A stretch of 64,000 bases of DNA from positions 175,466 through 239,465 of the forward strand of contig NZ_CANSMR010000011.1 in NCBI RefSeq assembly GCF_947648125.1, in the 5' to 3' direction. Positions 37,116 through 46,965 of this stretch are shown piece by piece. This stretch comes from an uncultured Bradyrhizobium sp. (GTDB lineage Bacteria; Pseudomonadota; Alphaproteobacteria; Rhizobiales; Xanthobacteraceae). Position numbers and translations under genes: made by a program. How positions within the stretch are numbered: position 1 is the stretch's first letter; the number at the start of each line of letters is the position of its first letter. A model generated the notes under the pieces. It saw only the letters and a program-made list of their open reading frames with translations, searched no databases and was not told the origin of the DNA.

Positions 37116-39896
37116 ATGGTTTCATCGCGGCTCGCGGCGATCCTGTCGTGCACTCTGGGTGGCGGCTGTCTTTTGTCGGCCTCGCAGGCGTTCGCCGCCT
37201 GCGACAGTCTCGCGCCGGTGAGCGGTCAGACGGTGACCTGCTCAACCACGGCGCCGAATCCCTCTCCCGCAGGCGTGCAGGCCGCAGCCGGCAGCTCGAA
37301 CGTCATCGTGAACGTGCTGCAAGGCGCCGCCATCACGCCTGGCGCCGGTGCGACCGCGATCGGCCTTGTCTCCCGCAGCACCGCCACCAACAACGGCACG
37401 CTGACCATCAGCGGCGGCGGCACTGGAATCTTCGGCAGCGGCGACGGCAACGTCTTCACCAACGGCACGTCCGGCGTGATCACGACCACCGGCGCCGGCA
37501 GCAATGCGATCGCCGCCAGCAGCAACGGCAACACGCTGATCAACAACGGCACGATCACGACGCAGAACGGCACCTCGCGCGGGCTCGCCATCACCGGTCT
37601 CACGCAGCACAACAACAATACGCTGATCAATACCGGGACCATCACGACCCAGGGCCCGCAGTCGCACGGCATGTACGTGCAGACCGGCGACAGCAACACC
37701 TTCACCAACAGCGGCACCATCACCACCGCCGGCGCCGGCGCGCGTGCGATCTTCTCCGCCGGACAATTCATGACCATCACCAACACCGGCACGCTGCTGA
37801 CGACCGGCGGCGATGCCGGCGGCACCGCCAACAACACCGTCTTCATGCAAGGTAATGCTGCCGTGCTGCGCAACAGCGGCACCATCGAGGCGCGCGGCGT
37901 CAATGCTGACGGTGTGTTCTCCAACACTGCCGGTTCGTCGTTCACCGCGCGAATCGAGAACCTCGCCGGCGGCAAGATCATCAGCCAGTCCGGACCCGCG
38001 ATCCGCACGCTCAACGGCGCCACCACCATCGTTAATGCCGGTCTGATCGCCGGCAACAGCGGCACGGCGCTCGCGGGCGGCGGCGGGGCGGTGACGATGA
38101 TCCTGCAAACCGGCTCGCAGATTGTCGGCCTTGCCGATGGCGGTGGCGGCAACAACCAGGTGCGGCTGCAAGGCAGCGGCACGGCCGACAATGCATTCGC
38201 GCGATTCCAGACGCTGACGATGGAAGGCACTGACTGGACCTGGGCCGGCACCGGCACCTTCGCCAACACCTTCATCAACAGCGGTTCGCTGACGCTGCAG
38301 ACCTCGCTCACCGGCAATGTCTCGATCGCGGCCGGCACCAGCCTGCTGGCCGGTAACGGCGCCAATCCGTCGATCACGTCGTTTCCGGGCGGGCCGCCGG
38401 TCACCGTCACCAACGCCGGCGTGATCAACCTCACCAATGGCGGCGCCACCGCAGCGAACAGCCTGACGATTGCAGGCAACTATGTCGGCAATGGCGGCGG
38501 CCTTTATCTGCGCACCGTGCTCGGCGGCGACGGTTCGCCGTCGGATCGGCTGGTCATCTCCGGCGGCAATGCGTCGGGCTCGACCGCGGTGACCGTCACC
38601 AATGCCGGCGGCGCCGGCGCGCTGACCACCTCTGATGGCATCATGGTGGTGCAAGCCGTCAACGGCGGCAGCACGGCCCCAGGCGCATTCGGCCTCTCCA
38701 ACGCCGTCGTTGCCGGCGCCCACGAATATCTGCTGTTTCGCGGCGGCGTCTCCGCAGGCAGCGCCGACAATTGGTATTTGCGCTCGCAGCTCTTGCCCGG
38801 CACATCGTCGCCGTCGCCGCCGGCTGCACCCGCACCAACGCCACCGGCATCGCCCAACGTGGTGCCGCCGCCCGCGATGCTGCCGGCAGAGGACCTGTCG
38901 TCGCTGACGCCGCCGCCGGCAGGCGCCGCGCCGGTCGAGCTCTACCGCGAGGAGGTCGCAGTCTACTCGGCGTTGCCGCAGGTCGCGCAGAAGCTCGGGC
39001 TCGCGACGCTCGGCACCTTCCATCAGCGCCAGGGCGATCAAGCTTTGCTGACGAGTGGCGGCGAACAGCCGGCGGCATGGGCACGCGCATACGGCTCGCA
39101 CAGCTCGCAGAGCTGGGCCGGCACGGTCAGCCCTTCCTTCGACGGCACCATGGCCGGCGTGCAGGTCGGCCTCGATATCCTGCGCTTTGAATCCGCGCCC
39201 GGGCATCATGATCGTGCGGGCTTCTTCTATGCGTATGGCTGGGCCAGCGGCACCGTCAACGGCTTCGCGCTCGGCATGAACAACGTCCGCACCGGCACGC
39301 TCTCGATCGACAGCCAGAATGTCGGCGGCTACTGGACCCATATCGGCCCCTCAGGCTGGTATGTCGACGCCGTGCTGATGGGCAGCTTCTACGGTGCAAG
39401 CCCGCAGTCGGATCGTCAGGTCGGCGCGCTTGTGTCCGGCACCGGCGTCGCGGCGTCGCTGGAAACCGGCGTGCCGCTACAGCTGAACCACTTCCTCGCG
39501 ATCGAGCCGCAGGCGCAACTGATCTGGCAGCGCCAGTCGTTCGACAGCTTCCACGACATCTTCTCCAGCGTCGCGCCCGGCAGCGCCGACACGCTGACCG
39601 GCCGGCTCGGCGTGCGCGTTCCCGCGACCTTCATTGTCGGCACCGCCGAACTGCGTCCCTATCTCGAGGCCAATCTCTGGCACACGGCTGCCAATGACCG
39701 CAGCATCGCTTTCGCCACCACGGATCTGATCGGCGTGCAAAGCCGCGGCACCGCCGTCGAGATCGGCGCCGGCGTTACCGCGCAGCTCAATCGCACAATC
39801 AGCGCCTATGCGAGCGCGGGTTACACGACCTCGGTGGATAGCACCCGTCGCGACGACATCACCGGCCGGTTCGGGCTGCGCGTCAGCTGGCAATGA
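37116..39896 (+). CDS. Autotransporter outer-membrane protein with repetitive passenger
   Basis: 926 residues from ATG 37116 (ggag six bases upstream). Signal peptide MVSSRLAAILSCTLGGG... to ASQAFA, then a passenger of about 560 residues made of short beta-helix-like turns around NTLINNGTITT, NTFTNSGTITT and SGTI-x-T, very rich in Thr, Asn, Gly and Ala. A Pro-rich linker (about 585-620) leads to a beta-barrel domain of about 280 residues with alternating strands and aromatic girdles, ending GRFGLRVSWQ. It is a type V-secreted surface protein, probably an adhesin; no protease or passenger catalytic motif was seen. Confidence 0.9.
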   Translation: MVSSRLAAILSCTLGGGCLLSASQAFAACDSLAPVSGQTVTCSTTAPNPSPAGVQAAAGSSNVIVNVLQGAAITPGAGATAIGLVSRSTATNNGTLTISGGGTGIFGSGDGNVFTNGTSGVITTTGAGSNAIAASSNGNTLINNGTITTQNGTSRGLAITGLTQHNNNTLINTGTITTQGPQSHGMYVQTGDSNTFTNSGTITTAGAGARAIFSAGQFMTITNTGTLLTTGGDAGGTANNTVFMQGNAAVLRNSGTIEARGVNADGVFSNTAGSSFTARIENLAGGKIISQSGPAIRTLNGATTIVNAGLIAGNSGTALAGGGGAVTMILQTGSQIVGLADGGGGNNQVRLQGSGTADNAFARFQTLTMEGTDWTWAGTGTFANTFINSGSLTLQTSLTGNVSIAAGTSLLAGNGANPSITSFPGGPPVTVTNAGVINLTNGGATAANSLTIAGNYVGNGGGLYLRTVLGGDGSPSDRLVISGGNASGSTAVTVTNAGGAGALTTSDGIMVVQAVNGGSTAPGAFGLSNAVVAGAHEYLLFRGGVSAGSADNWYLRSQLLPGTSSPSPPAAPAPTPPASPNVVPPPAMLPAEDLSSLTPPPAGAAPVELYREEVAVYSALPQVAQKLGLATLGTFHQRQGDQALLTSGGEQPAAWARAYGSHSSQSWAGTVSPSFDGTMAGVQVGLDILRFESAPGHHDRAGFFYAYGWASGTVNGFALGMNNVRTGTLSIDSQNVGGYWTHIGPSGWYVDAVLMGSFYGASPQSDRQVGALVSGTGVAASLETGVPLQLNHFLAIEPQAQLIWQRQSFDSFHDIFSSVAPGSADTLTGRLGVRVPATFIVGTAELRPYLEANLWHTAANDRSIAFATTDLIGVQSRGTAVEIGAGVTAQLNRTISAYASAGYTTSVDSTRRDDITGRFGLRVSWQ

Positions 39897-40120
39897 TGGC
39901 GCGCTTGCGTGGGCGCTGTGGACTGCCCAAGCCATTGTCTCCGCTGCACAATGGCGCTAAACCCTGAACCATCTGTGCGTGCACAATGAGGTTCGCGTTG
40001 CCGGCGTTCCGCCTTGATGGGCTTTAAAGTCGAGGCGCAACAAGGCTTGATGCACGCTCGCCTGTCGGGGAATTGAACGATAGCTTGTCCCGAGAGCGAT
40101 TCGACGAGGTTTTTGACAGC

Positions 40121-40735
40121 ATGACCATCCGCCTGCATCGCGGCGACCTGCCTGATCTGTCCCGCTACACCGATTCAGTGGCAATCGACACCGAGACAAT
40201 GGGACTGCATCCGCATCGTGACCGGCTCTGCGTGGTGCAGATGTCGAACGGCGACGGCACCGCCGACGTGATCCAGATTCCGAAGGGACACACCGACTCG
40301 CCGAACCTGAAGGCGCTGCTCGCGAATCCTGCGATCACCAAGATCTTCCATTTCGCGCGGTTCGACGTCGCGGTGCTCTACAACACGTTCGGCGTGATGC
40401 CGGCTCCGGTGTATTGCACCAAGATCGCCTCGCGCCTGTCGCGCACCTACACCGACCGCCATGGCCTGAAGGATCTGGTGCGCGAAGTGTTGAACGTCGA
40501 ATTGTCGAAGCAGCAGCAGTCGAGCGACTGGGGTGCGCAAAGCCTGAGCGAGGCGCAGCTCGCCTATGCCGCGTCCGACGTGCTGCATTTGCATGCGCTG
40601 CGCGACAAGCTGAATGTCATGCTGGCGCGCGAGGGACGCACTGATCTCGCGAAAGCCTGCTTCGATTTCCTGCCGACGCGCGCGAGACTCGATCTCGACG
40701 GCTGGGAGGCCGAGGATATTTTCGCCCATTCGTGA
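40121..40735 (+). CDS. rnd: Ribonuclease D-type 3'-5' exonuclease
   Basis: 204 residues from ATG 40121. DEDD exonuclease motifs: AIDTETMGL (Exo I), FHFARFDVAVL (Exo II) and YAASDVLHLHAL (Exo III). The protein ends after the exonuclease domain, lacking the HRDC domains of the 375-residue E. coli enzyme, as is normal for the short alphaproteobacterial form. It trims tRNA and other structured RNA 3' ends. The 224 bases upstream hold nothing recognisable. Confidence 0.93.
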   Translation: MTIRLHRGDLPDLSRYTDSVAIDTETMGLHPHRDRLCVVQMSNGDGTADVIQIPKGHTDSPNLKALLANPAITKIFHFARFDVAVLYNTFGVMPAPVYCTKIASRLSRTYTDRHGLKDLVREVLNVELSKQQQSSDWGAQSLSEAQLAYAASDVLHLHALRDKLNVMLAREGRTDLAKACFDFLPTRARLDLDGWEAEDIFAHS

Positions 40736-40918
40736 TTTCGCCCGTTCATGATGGGCGCCGAATTCGTCGCAGCAGGGCCGGTTCCGCCCCGTTTCGGCCA
40801 AACTGTTCACGCGTGGTCCGGGTCGAAGTCGGCTTGGGGGGGCGCGACGCGAGGTCCGGGCTGCATATTGGGGCGGCTCCGGCTAGAATAGGGGCAATTC
40901 CGCGCCTCTGGAGCTCAG

Positions 40919-41644
40919 GTGAATTCGGTTCAGAATCCAGCCTATGTCACGGGCCTCGAGGCGCGCTTTGCCGCTGCCGCGCGGCACAGCCGCATGGTGC
41001 GGATCCTGCGCATCGCGGTGCCAGTGGTGGTGGGGCTGTCGATGGCCTCGATCATCTTCGTCTCGGTCTACAATCCATTCCGCGAACTGATCCCCAAGTT
41101 GCCGGTCGAGATGGATAATCTCGTCGTGTCAGGCACCAAGATCACGATGGAATCACCGCATATCGCCGGCTTCTCGGCCGACGGCCGGCCCTATGAAATG
41201 TGGGCCAAGGCGGCGATCCAGGACGTCACTGATCCCGATCATGTCGAGCTGAAGACGATCCGCGCCAAGGTGGCGCAGCAGGATCAGTCGACGGTGACGA
41301 TGGATGCGCGCACCGGCTTCTTCGACAACAAGAAGCAGCTGCTCGACCTGCGCCAGGATATCTTCCTGCAGTCGTCCACCGGCTATGAGGCCAAGCTGAC
41401 GCAGGCCTTCGTCGACATCAACAAGGGCAACGTGTCGTCGGACGAGCATGTCGACGTCAAGCTGCTCGAAGGCACGCTGACCGCCGACCGCCTCAGGATC
41501 TACAACAGCGGCGAGCTTGTGCGATTCGAAGGCAATGTCGTGATGTATCTGGACAAGCTCGGCGACAACAATCCGAGCCCGCCTGCCGAGCCCGCGCCTC
41601 CGCCGCCGCCACCGAAGCCGCGCAAATCCGCCAACCCGAAATGA
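40919..41644 (+). CDS. lptC: LPS export protein LptC
   Basis: 241 residues from GTG 40919 (gag/ggag upstream). One N-terminal transmembrane helix (about 28-50, RILRIAVPVVVGLSMASIIF) and a periplasmic beta-jellyroll with VVSGTKITMESPHIAGFSADGRPYEM; the C-terminal Pro-rich tail (PPPPPPKPRKS) is usual in Bradyrhizobium. LptC hands lipopolysaccharide from the LptBFG transporter to LptA. Its stop overlaps the lptA start (ATGA). Confidence 0.93.
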   Translation: MNSVQNPAYVTGLEARFAAAARHSRMVRILRIAVPVVVGLSMASIIFVSVYNPFRELIPKLPVEMDNLVVSGTKITMESPHIAGFSADGRPYEMWAKAAIQDVTDPDHVELKTIRAKVAQQDQSTVTMDARTGFFDNKKQLLDLRQDIFLQSSTGYEAKLTQAFVDINKGNVSSDEHVDVKLLEGTLTADRLRIYNSGELVRFEGNVVMYLDKLGDNNPSPPAEPAPPPPPPKPRKSANPK

Positions 41645-42381
41645 ATTTGATGATGAGACGTTTTCCGCACGGCATCGCAATTGCGGCCTTTCTGCTCACG
41701 CTGCTCGCAGCCGGCGCCGTGTCCGCGCAGGGCTCGATGAGCGGCGTTCCCAACGCCATGCAGGGCTTTTCGCAGAACCGCGACCAGCCGATCCAGATCG
41801 AGGCCGCCTCGCTCGAAATGCGGGACAAGAAGAAGGAGGCGACCTTCGCCGGCAATGTGAAGGTCGTGCAGGGCGACACGACCATGACCTCGAAGGTCCT
41901 GGTCGTGTTCTACGAGGACAAGTCGACACAAGCGCCCGCGCCGGCCGCGGGCGGCACCAAGGCTGCCGCCGCTCAGAAGGGCGCGCCGATGCAATCGGCG
42001 ACCCCGGGCCCCGGCGGCGCGTCCTCGATCAAGCGGCTGGAGGCGAAGGGCAATGTCGTCGTCACCCAGAAGGATCAGGTCGTCACCGGCGAGACTGCGA
42101 TCTTCGACACCAAGACCAATCTGATCACCATGCTCGGCGGCGGTGGCGGCCAGGTCGTGCTGACCCAGTGCCAGAACGTGCTGCGCGGCGACCGTCTGCT
42201 GGTCGACATGACCACCGGCGTCTCGCGGGTGGAATCCGACAGCGGCAAGGTGCAGGGCCTGTTCATCCAGTCGCAGGGCGCACAGAGCGGCAAGGGCGGC
42301 TGCGGCACGCCGGCCGCCCCCGGCACGGCCCCTGCAGCCCCGTCACCGCTTCAACTGCTTCCGGGTAGCAAGTCGAAATAG
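41641..42381 (+). CDS. lptA: LPS transport protein LptA
   Basis: 246 residues. Signal peptide (FPHGIAIAAFLLTLLAAGAVSA) followed by the OstA/LptA jellyroll: PIQIEAASLEMRDKKKEATFAGNVKVVQGDTTM and VRGDR-like strands at LRGDRLLVDMTTGVSRVES. A long Ala/Pro-rich insert (about residues 98-125) interrupts the fold, as in other Bradyrhizobium LptA. It forms the periplasmic bridge for LPS. Confidence 0.94.
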   Translation: MNLMMRRFPHGIAIAAFLLTLLAAGAVSAQGSMSGVPNAMQGFSQNRDQPIQIEAASLEMRDKKKEATFAGNVKVVQGDTTMTSKVLVVFYEDKSTQAPAPAAGGTKAAAAQKGAPMQSATPGPGGASSIKRLEAKGNVVVTQKDQVVTGETAIFDTKTNLITMLGGGGGQVVLTQCQNVLRGDRLLVDMTTGVSRVESDSGKVQGLFIQSQGAQSGKGGCGTPAAPGTAPAAPSPLQLLPGSKSK

Positions 42382-42645
42382 GCGCCACAAAGTAAACTTC
42401 ATGTAAGGCGAAGTAGAATCAATGAGTTAGATAATATTTTGCGACCGCGAGGTTGAAGCGCGCGGGGCGAGACTGTATCTACTCCAGCGGTCCGGCCGGA
42501 CGATGTGCCTTTGAGGGGGAGTCATGTTGGCCGGGACAGGGGCATCCATTCATTCAAGGCGCGGGTGATCGCGCTTTGCCGTGCGAATCGAGCGGTCCGC
42601 AGGCAAGGTCGCGGGATCACCGTGAAAGGCTGAAGCGAAGCGGGG

Positions 42646-43629
42646 ATGGTGGATTTTCTCGGCATGTTCCGGCGGCGCCCTGCGAAACGCAGTTCCGGAT
42701 TTGCGCGCGCGCATGACGACATCACGGCGCTCGACGATCAGTTCGGCGAGATGCTGACGTCACCCGTGCGCGACGCGCCGCCGATGGCGCGCGCCGCTCC
42801 GGTTCCCGCCGTCGAGCTGCCGCGATCGCAACCCGTCGCAGCGCCGGCCCCAGCGCGGGCGAGGCCGGCCAGGAACAACGCCGCTGCGCCGCAGCTCATC
42901 AAGCGGCCGGGCTATCTGGCTGTGCATAGCGTGGAAAAGAGTTTTGGCAGCCGCCAGGTCGTGCGCGGCGTCAGCATCTATGTGCGCCGCGGCGAGGCGG
43001 TCGGCCTGCTCGGACCCAACGGGGCCGGCAAGACCACCGTGTTCTACATGATCACGGGCCTGATCAAGGCCGATCGCGGCGCCATCGAGCTCGACGGCCA
43101 CGACGTCACCAAGCTGCCGATGTATCAGCGCGCCCGCCTCGGCATCGGCTATCTGCCGCAGGAAGCCTCGATCTTCCGCGGCCTGTCGGTCGAGCAGAAC
43201 ATCCGCGCAGTGCTCGAGGTCGTCGAGCCCTCGAAGAAGAGGCGCGAGCGCGAACTGGATTCGCTGCTCGACGAGTTCAACATCACGCGGCTGCGCAAGA
43301 GCCCGTCGATTGCACTGTCCGGCGGCGAGCGCCGCCGCGTCGAGATTGCGCGCGCGCTGGCGACGCGTCCGAACTACATGCTGCTCGACGAGCCGTTCGC
43401 CGGCATCGACCCGATCGCGGTCGGCGACATCCAGGACCTCGTCCGTCATCTCACCAACCGCGGCATCGGCGTGCTCATCACCGACCACAATGTTCGCGAG
43501 ACGCTCGGCCTGACCGACCGTGCCTATATCGTCTATGCCGGCGAGATCTTGACTGAGGGCAGCCCGGAGGAGATCGTTAACGATCCCGATGTACGCCGGC
43601 TTTACCTTGGCGAGGAATTCCGCCTCTAG
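42646..43629 (+). CDS. lptB: LPS export ABC transporter ATPase LptB
   Basis: 327 residues, about 85 longer than the E. coli form because of a low-complexity N-terminal region (Ala/Pro/Arg-rich) before the ATPase fold. Walker A GPNGAGKTT, the LSGGERRRVEIARAL signature, Walker B YMLLDEPFAG and the switch His in LITDHNVRETL are present. It powers LPS extraction. The 264 bases upstream, after lptA, hold only a 14-codon open frame (see rejected items) and a GC-rich stretch. Confidence 0.95.
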   Translation: MVDFLGMFRRRPAKRSSGFARAHDDITALDDQFGEMLTSPVRDAPPMARAAPVPAVELPRSQPVAAPAPARARPARNNAAAPQLIKRPGYLAVHSVEKSFGSRQVVRGVSIYVRRGEAVGLLGPNGAGKTTVFYMITGLIKADRGAIELDGHDVTKLPMYQRARLGIGYLPQEASIFRGLSVEQNIRAVLEVVEPSKKRRERELDSLLDEFNITRLRKSPSIALSGGERRRVEIARALATRPNYMLLDEPFAGIDPIAVGDIQDLVRHLTNRGIGVLITDHNVRETLGLTDRAYIVYAGEILTEGSPEEIVNDPDVRRLYLGEEFRL

Positions 43630-43719
43630 CCCAAATTTTGCATCCGTCAAGCCGTGTACATCCCAAGCGGACTAAGATAAGCAAGAATCGAGCCAATTTT
43701 TGGGATCGTTCTTGCCTCC

Positions 43720-45375
43720 ATGGCGCTGACGCAAAGACTAGAGTTCCGCCAGTCGCAGTCGCTGGTGATGACGCCGCAGCTGATGCAGGCGATCAAGCTG
43801 CTGCAACTGTCGAACCTGGATCTGTCGGCCTTTGTCGAGGAAGAGCTGGAGCGCAATCCGCTGCTCGATCGGGCGGCCGACGGGCCGGAACCGCCGGTGG
43901 CGGGCGAGCCGGCCATGGAGCGGCCGGACTACGGCGATTCCGACGGTTCCTCAAGCTATGGAGACGACGGCGACGCGTCCGACATGGCCGCAGGCTCGGG
44001 CGGCGAGGCCGCCTTTGAGCCCGGCCAGGAGGAATGGCTGAACCGCGACCTCGGCACCCGCGCCGAGATCGAGCAGACGCTTGATACCGGGCTCGACAAC
44101 GTGTTCTCCGAGGAGCCCGCCGAAGCCGCCGCGCGCGCCGCGCAGGATGCGCCACCGTCGGTCTATACCGAATGGGGTGGTGGCGCCTCCAGCGACGACG
44201 AATACAATCTCGAAGCCTTCGTGGCCGCCGAGCTGACACTTTCCGACCACCTCGCCGAACAGCTCGCGGTGGCGTTCTCGGCGCCGGCGCAGCGCATGAT
44301 CGGGCAGTATCTGATCGACCTGGTCGACGACGCCGGCTACCTGCCGGCCGATCTCGGCCAGGCCGCCGAGCGCCTCGGAGCGTCGCAGCAAGCGGTCGAC
44401 GAGGTCGTCGCGGTGCTGCAGAAGTTCGATCCGCCGGGCGTGTGCGCGCGAAACCTGAGCGAGTGCCTGGCGATTCAGCTCCGCGAGCTCGATCGCTACG
44501 ATCCGGCGATGCAGGCGCTGGTCGAGCATCTCGATCTGCTCGCCAAGCGCGACATCGCGGCGTTGCGAAAGCTGTGCGGCGTCGACGACGAAGACATCAC
44601 CGACATGATCGCGGAGATCCGCCGGCTCGATCCCAAACCCGGGCTGAAGTTCGGCACCGCGCGGACGCAGACCATGGTGCCCGACGTCTATGTGCGTCCG
44701 GGCCCCGACGGCGGCTGGCATGTCGAGCTCAACAGCGACACTCTGCCGCGCGTCCTGGTCAACCAGACCTATTACTCTGAACTGTCGAAGACGATCCGCA
44801 AGGATGGTGACAAGTCGTACTTCACCGACTGCCTGCAGAACGCGACCTGGCTGGTGCGCGCGCTCGATCAGCGCGCCCGCACCATCCTGAAGGTCGCAAC
44901 CGAAATCGTCCGCCAGCAGGACGGATTCTTCACCTATGGCGTCGCGCACCTCCGGCCGCTCAATCTGAAGGCGGTGGCGGATGCGATCCAGATGCATGAA
45001 TCGACGGTGTCGCGCGTCACCGCCAACAAATACATGGCGACCAATCGCGGCAGTTTTGAATTGAAGTATTTTTTCACCGCGTCGATCGCGTCCGCCGACG
45101 GCGGCGAGGCGCACTCGGCCGAAGCGGTGCGTCACCACATCAAGCAATTGATCGACGGCGAGGCGCCGTCGGCGATCCTGTCCGACGACACGATCGTGGA
45201 ACGTTTGCGCGCTTCGGGCATTGATATTGCCCGCCGCACCGTCGCGAAGTACCGCGAGGCGATGCGGATACCATCCTCGGTGCAGCGCCGCCGTGACAAA
45301 CAGAGCATGCTCGGTAATGCCCTTTCGGCTCCTGCCTCCTCGCCCGACCGCTCGCGCGATACAGCCCCCGTTTAG
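43720..45375 (+). CDS. rpoN: RNA polymerase sigma-54 factor
   Basis: 551 residues. Region I is the Gln/Leu-rich start QSQSLVMTPQLMQAIKLLQLSN; region II is acidic; region III includes the core-binding and DNA-binding helix-turn-helix, and the C terminus carries the RpoN box ARRTVAKYREAMRIPS. Directs nitrogen-fixation, nitrogen-assimilation, C4-dicarboxylate and flagellar-type promoters, with activator ATPases. It follows lptB by 90 bases and is followed by hpf and ptsN, the conserved rpoN cluster. Confidence 0.98.
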   Translation: MALTQRLEFRQSQSLVMTPQLMQAIKLLQLSNLDLSAFVEEELERNPLLDRAADGPEPPVAGEPAMERPDYGDSDGSSSYGDDGDASDMAAGSGGEAAFEPGQEEWLNRDLGTRAEIEQTLDTGLDNVFSEEPAEAAARAAQDAPPSVYTEWGGGASSDDEYNLEAFVAAELTLSDHLAEQLAVAFSAPAQRMIGQYLIDLVDDAGYLPADLGQAAERLGASQQAVDEVVAVLQKFDPPGVCARNLSECLAIQLRELDRYDPAMQALVEHLDLLAKRDIAALRKLCGVDDEDITDMIAEIRRLDPKPGLKFGTARTQTMVPDVYVRPGPDGGWHVELNSDTLPRVLVNQTYYSELSKTIRKDGDKSYFTDCLQNATWLVRALDQRARTILKVATEIVRQQDGFFTYGVAHLRPLNLKAVADAIQMHESTVSRVTANKYMATNRGSFELKYFFTASIASADGGEAHSAEAVRHHIKQLIDGEAPSAILSDDTIVERLRASGIDIARRTVAKYREAMRIPSSVQRRRDKQSMLGNALSAPASSPDRSRDTAPV

Positions 45376-45385
45376 GTTACTTCTA

Positions 45386-45428
45386 GAGCATGACCCCGTC
45401 CGAGCACGGGCAGGATCATGCGCTCGTT
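45386..45428. repeat. Degenerate agcatgatc...gatcatgct repeat
   Basis: agagcatgaccccgtccgagcacgggcaggatcatgcgct: decayed inverted arms of the same family as 58931-58974. Confidence 0.5.
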
Positions 45429-45560
45429 GCGTTCGCGTCAAATCGCGATAGTCTCAATCTTTCCTGGCGAAGCGTCGTCCAGCAAGGGAGGTGACCGGAA
45501 GCCCAGCAAACATCATGCTCCTGCAAGAGTGATCGAGGCATCCAGCAATTGAGGCATCAA

Positions 45561-46160
45561 ATGACCCTTCGAATCTCGGGAAAGAGCATCAGCATCGGCG
45601 AGGCGCTTCGTGCGCGCGTCAGCGAGCGCACCGACGAGGTCCTGCGAAAGTATTTTGATGGCAACTATTCCGGTCACATCACGCTGAGCAAGGATGGCTT
45701 CGGCTTCCGCACCGACTGCTCGCTGCATCTGGATTCCGGCATCACGCTGGAAGCCGAATCCAACGCCGCCGACGCCTATGCCAGCGCGGACGCCGCGCTG
45801 CTGATGATCGAGAAGCGCCTGCGCCGCTATAAGAGCCGGCTCAAGGACCGCTCGGCCCGCAAGACCTATGCCGCGAACGCTGCGCTTGCCGAATTGAACG
45901 GCGTCGGGCTCGACGCGCCGAGCTACATCATCGAGGCGCCCGAGAACGAGGACGAGGTCACCGAGTACAGCCCGGTGATCATTGCCGAGGCAACCACTGC
46001 GCTGAAGCGGCTGTCGGTCAGCGAAGCCGTCATGGAGCTCGATCTGACCGGCGCCTCCTGCCTGGTATTCCAGCATGGCGGCAGTGGCCGGTTGAACATC
46101 ATATACCGCCGTACGGACGGCAATGTCGGCTGGGTCGATCCGCCGGCGGTGAGCCCTTGA
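45561..46160 (+). CDS. hpf: Long-form ribosome hibernation promoting factor
   Basis: 199 residues from ATG 45561. N-terminal RaiA/YfiA fold (MTLRISGKSISIGEALRARV, with KRLRRYKSRLKDRS) binds the 30S decoding site; the C-terminal domain (SVSEAVMELDLTGASCLVFQH with NIIYRRTDGNVGWV) makes the dimer that joins two ribosomes into 100S particles in stationary phase. The gene sits between rpoN and ptsN as usual. Confidence 0.95.
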   Translation: MTLRISGKSISIGEALRARVSERTDEVLRKYFDGNYSGHITLSKDGFGFRTDCSLHLDSGITLEAESNAADAYASADAALLMIEKRLRRYKSRLKDRSARKTYAANAALAELNGVGLDAPSYIIEAPENEDEVTEYSPVIIAEATTALKRLSVSEAVMELDLTGASCLVFQHGGSGRLNIIYRRTDGNVGWVDPPAVSP

Positions 46161-46390
46161 GGATATATGGCAGATGGCATTGACGTCCGAAGCCAGCCCT
46201 GCTTATGGTCCGCCGCCTCCGGCAATAAGGGGGCGGAACAGGGTTCGCAGGTGTTGGCACCGCCGATACGTTGGAGTAGAAGCCCTGCCAGCTGGACCCG
46301 GGCTAAGCCCGCATCCCACCTCAACTTCTTGACGCCGCCGCTGTAAAGCCTATTTCGCAACCTGACGGTCATTCACCTCGGAACGTCCCA

Positions 46391-46852
46391 ATGCCGATTA
46401 CCGATCTGGTCGCACCCGAGGCGATTCTCCCGGCTTTGAAAGTCATCAGCAAGAAGCAGGCGCTGCAGGAACTCGCCGCGCGTGCTTCCGCTTTGACCGG
46501 GCAGAACGAACGCGCCATTTTCGAGGTGCTGCTGCAGCGCGAGAAACTCGGCACCACGGCGGTCGGCTATGGTGTTGCCATTCCGCACGGCAAGCTGCCC
46601 AAGCTGGAGAAGCTGTTCGGCTTCTTCGCTCGCCTCGAGCGCCCGATCGATTTCGAGGCGATGGATGGCCAGCCGGTCGATCTGATCTTCCTGCTGCTCG
46701 CGCCGGAAGGCGCCGGTGCCGATCACCTCAAGGCGCTGGCGCGCATCGCCCGCCTGCTGCGCGACCAGGACGTCGCCAAGAAGCTGCGTGCCTCGCGCGA
46801 CGCGCAGGCGATCTACTCGGTGCTCGCGCTGCCGCCGGCGAGCGCGGCGTAA
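46391..46852 (+). CDS. ptsN: Nitrogen-PTS regulatory protein IIA(Ntr)
   Basis: 153 residues. The PTS EIIA-2 fold with phosphorylated His66 in GVAIPHGKLPKLEK. Phosphorylated by EI-Ntr and NPr, it regulates potassium uptake, nitrogen metabolism and other proteins by its phosphorylation state. The 230 bases between hpf and ptsN contain a GC-rich hairpin-forming stretch (near 46210-46235) and no clear gene. Confidence 0.96.
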   Translation: MPITDLVAPEAILPALKVISKKQALQELAARASALTGQNERAIFEVLLQREKLGTTAVGYGVAIPHGKLPKLEKLFGFFARLERPIDFEAMDGQPVDLIFLLLAPEGAGADHLKALARIARLLRDQDVAKKLRASRDAQAIYSVLALPPASAA

Positions 46853-46965
46853 TCAACCGCATTCGCGAATTCGTTCGCGCGATTGACATCAGTGCGTAGT
46901 CAATACGTCACGCATTGACGCATGCCGATGCGCAATCGTCGGGCTACGAAGCGTTCGTAAATCTA

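Noticed and set aside
37242-39341. Minus-strand open frame of 699 codons inside the autotransporter
   Set aside because: Arises from the GC-rich repetitive codons of the real gene in the antisense frame; no fold, no ribosome site, composition dominated by Arg/Ala/Gly/Asp.
42524-42568. 14-codon open frame with gaggggga before ATG upstream of lptB
   Set aside because: Could be a leader peptide but too short to support; no attenuator-like structure with it was seen.
46167-46346. 59-codon open frame just after hpf, with gagga before ATG
   Set aside because: Composition (Ser, Trp, Pro, Ala) and absence of any fold pattern suggest chance; no support beyond the ribosome-like site.
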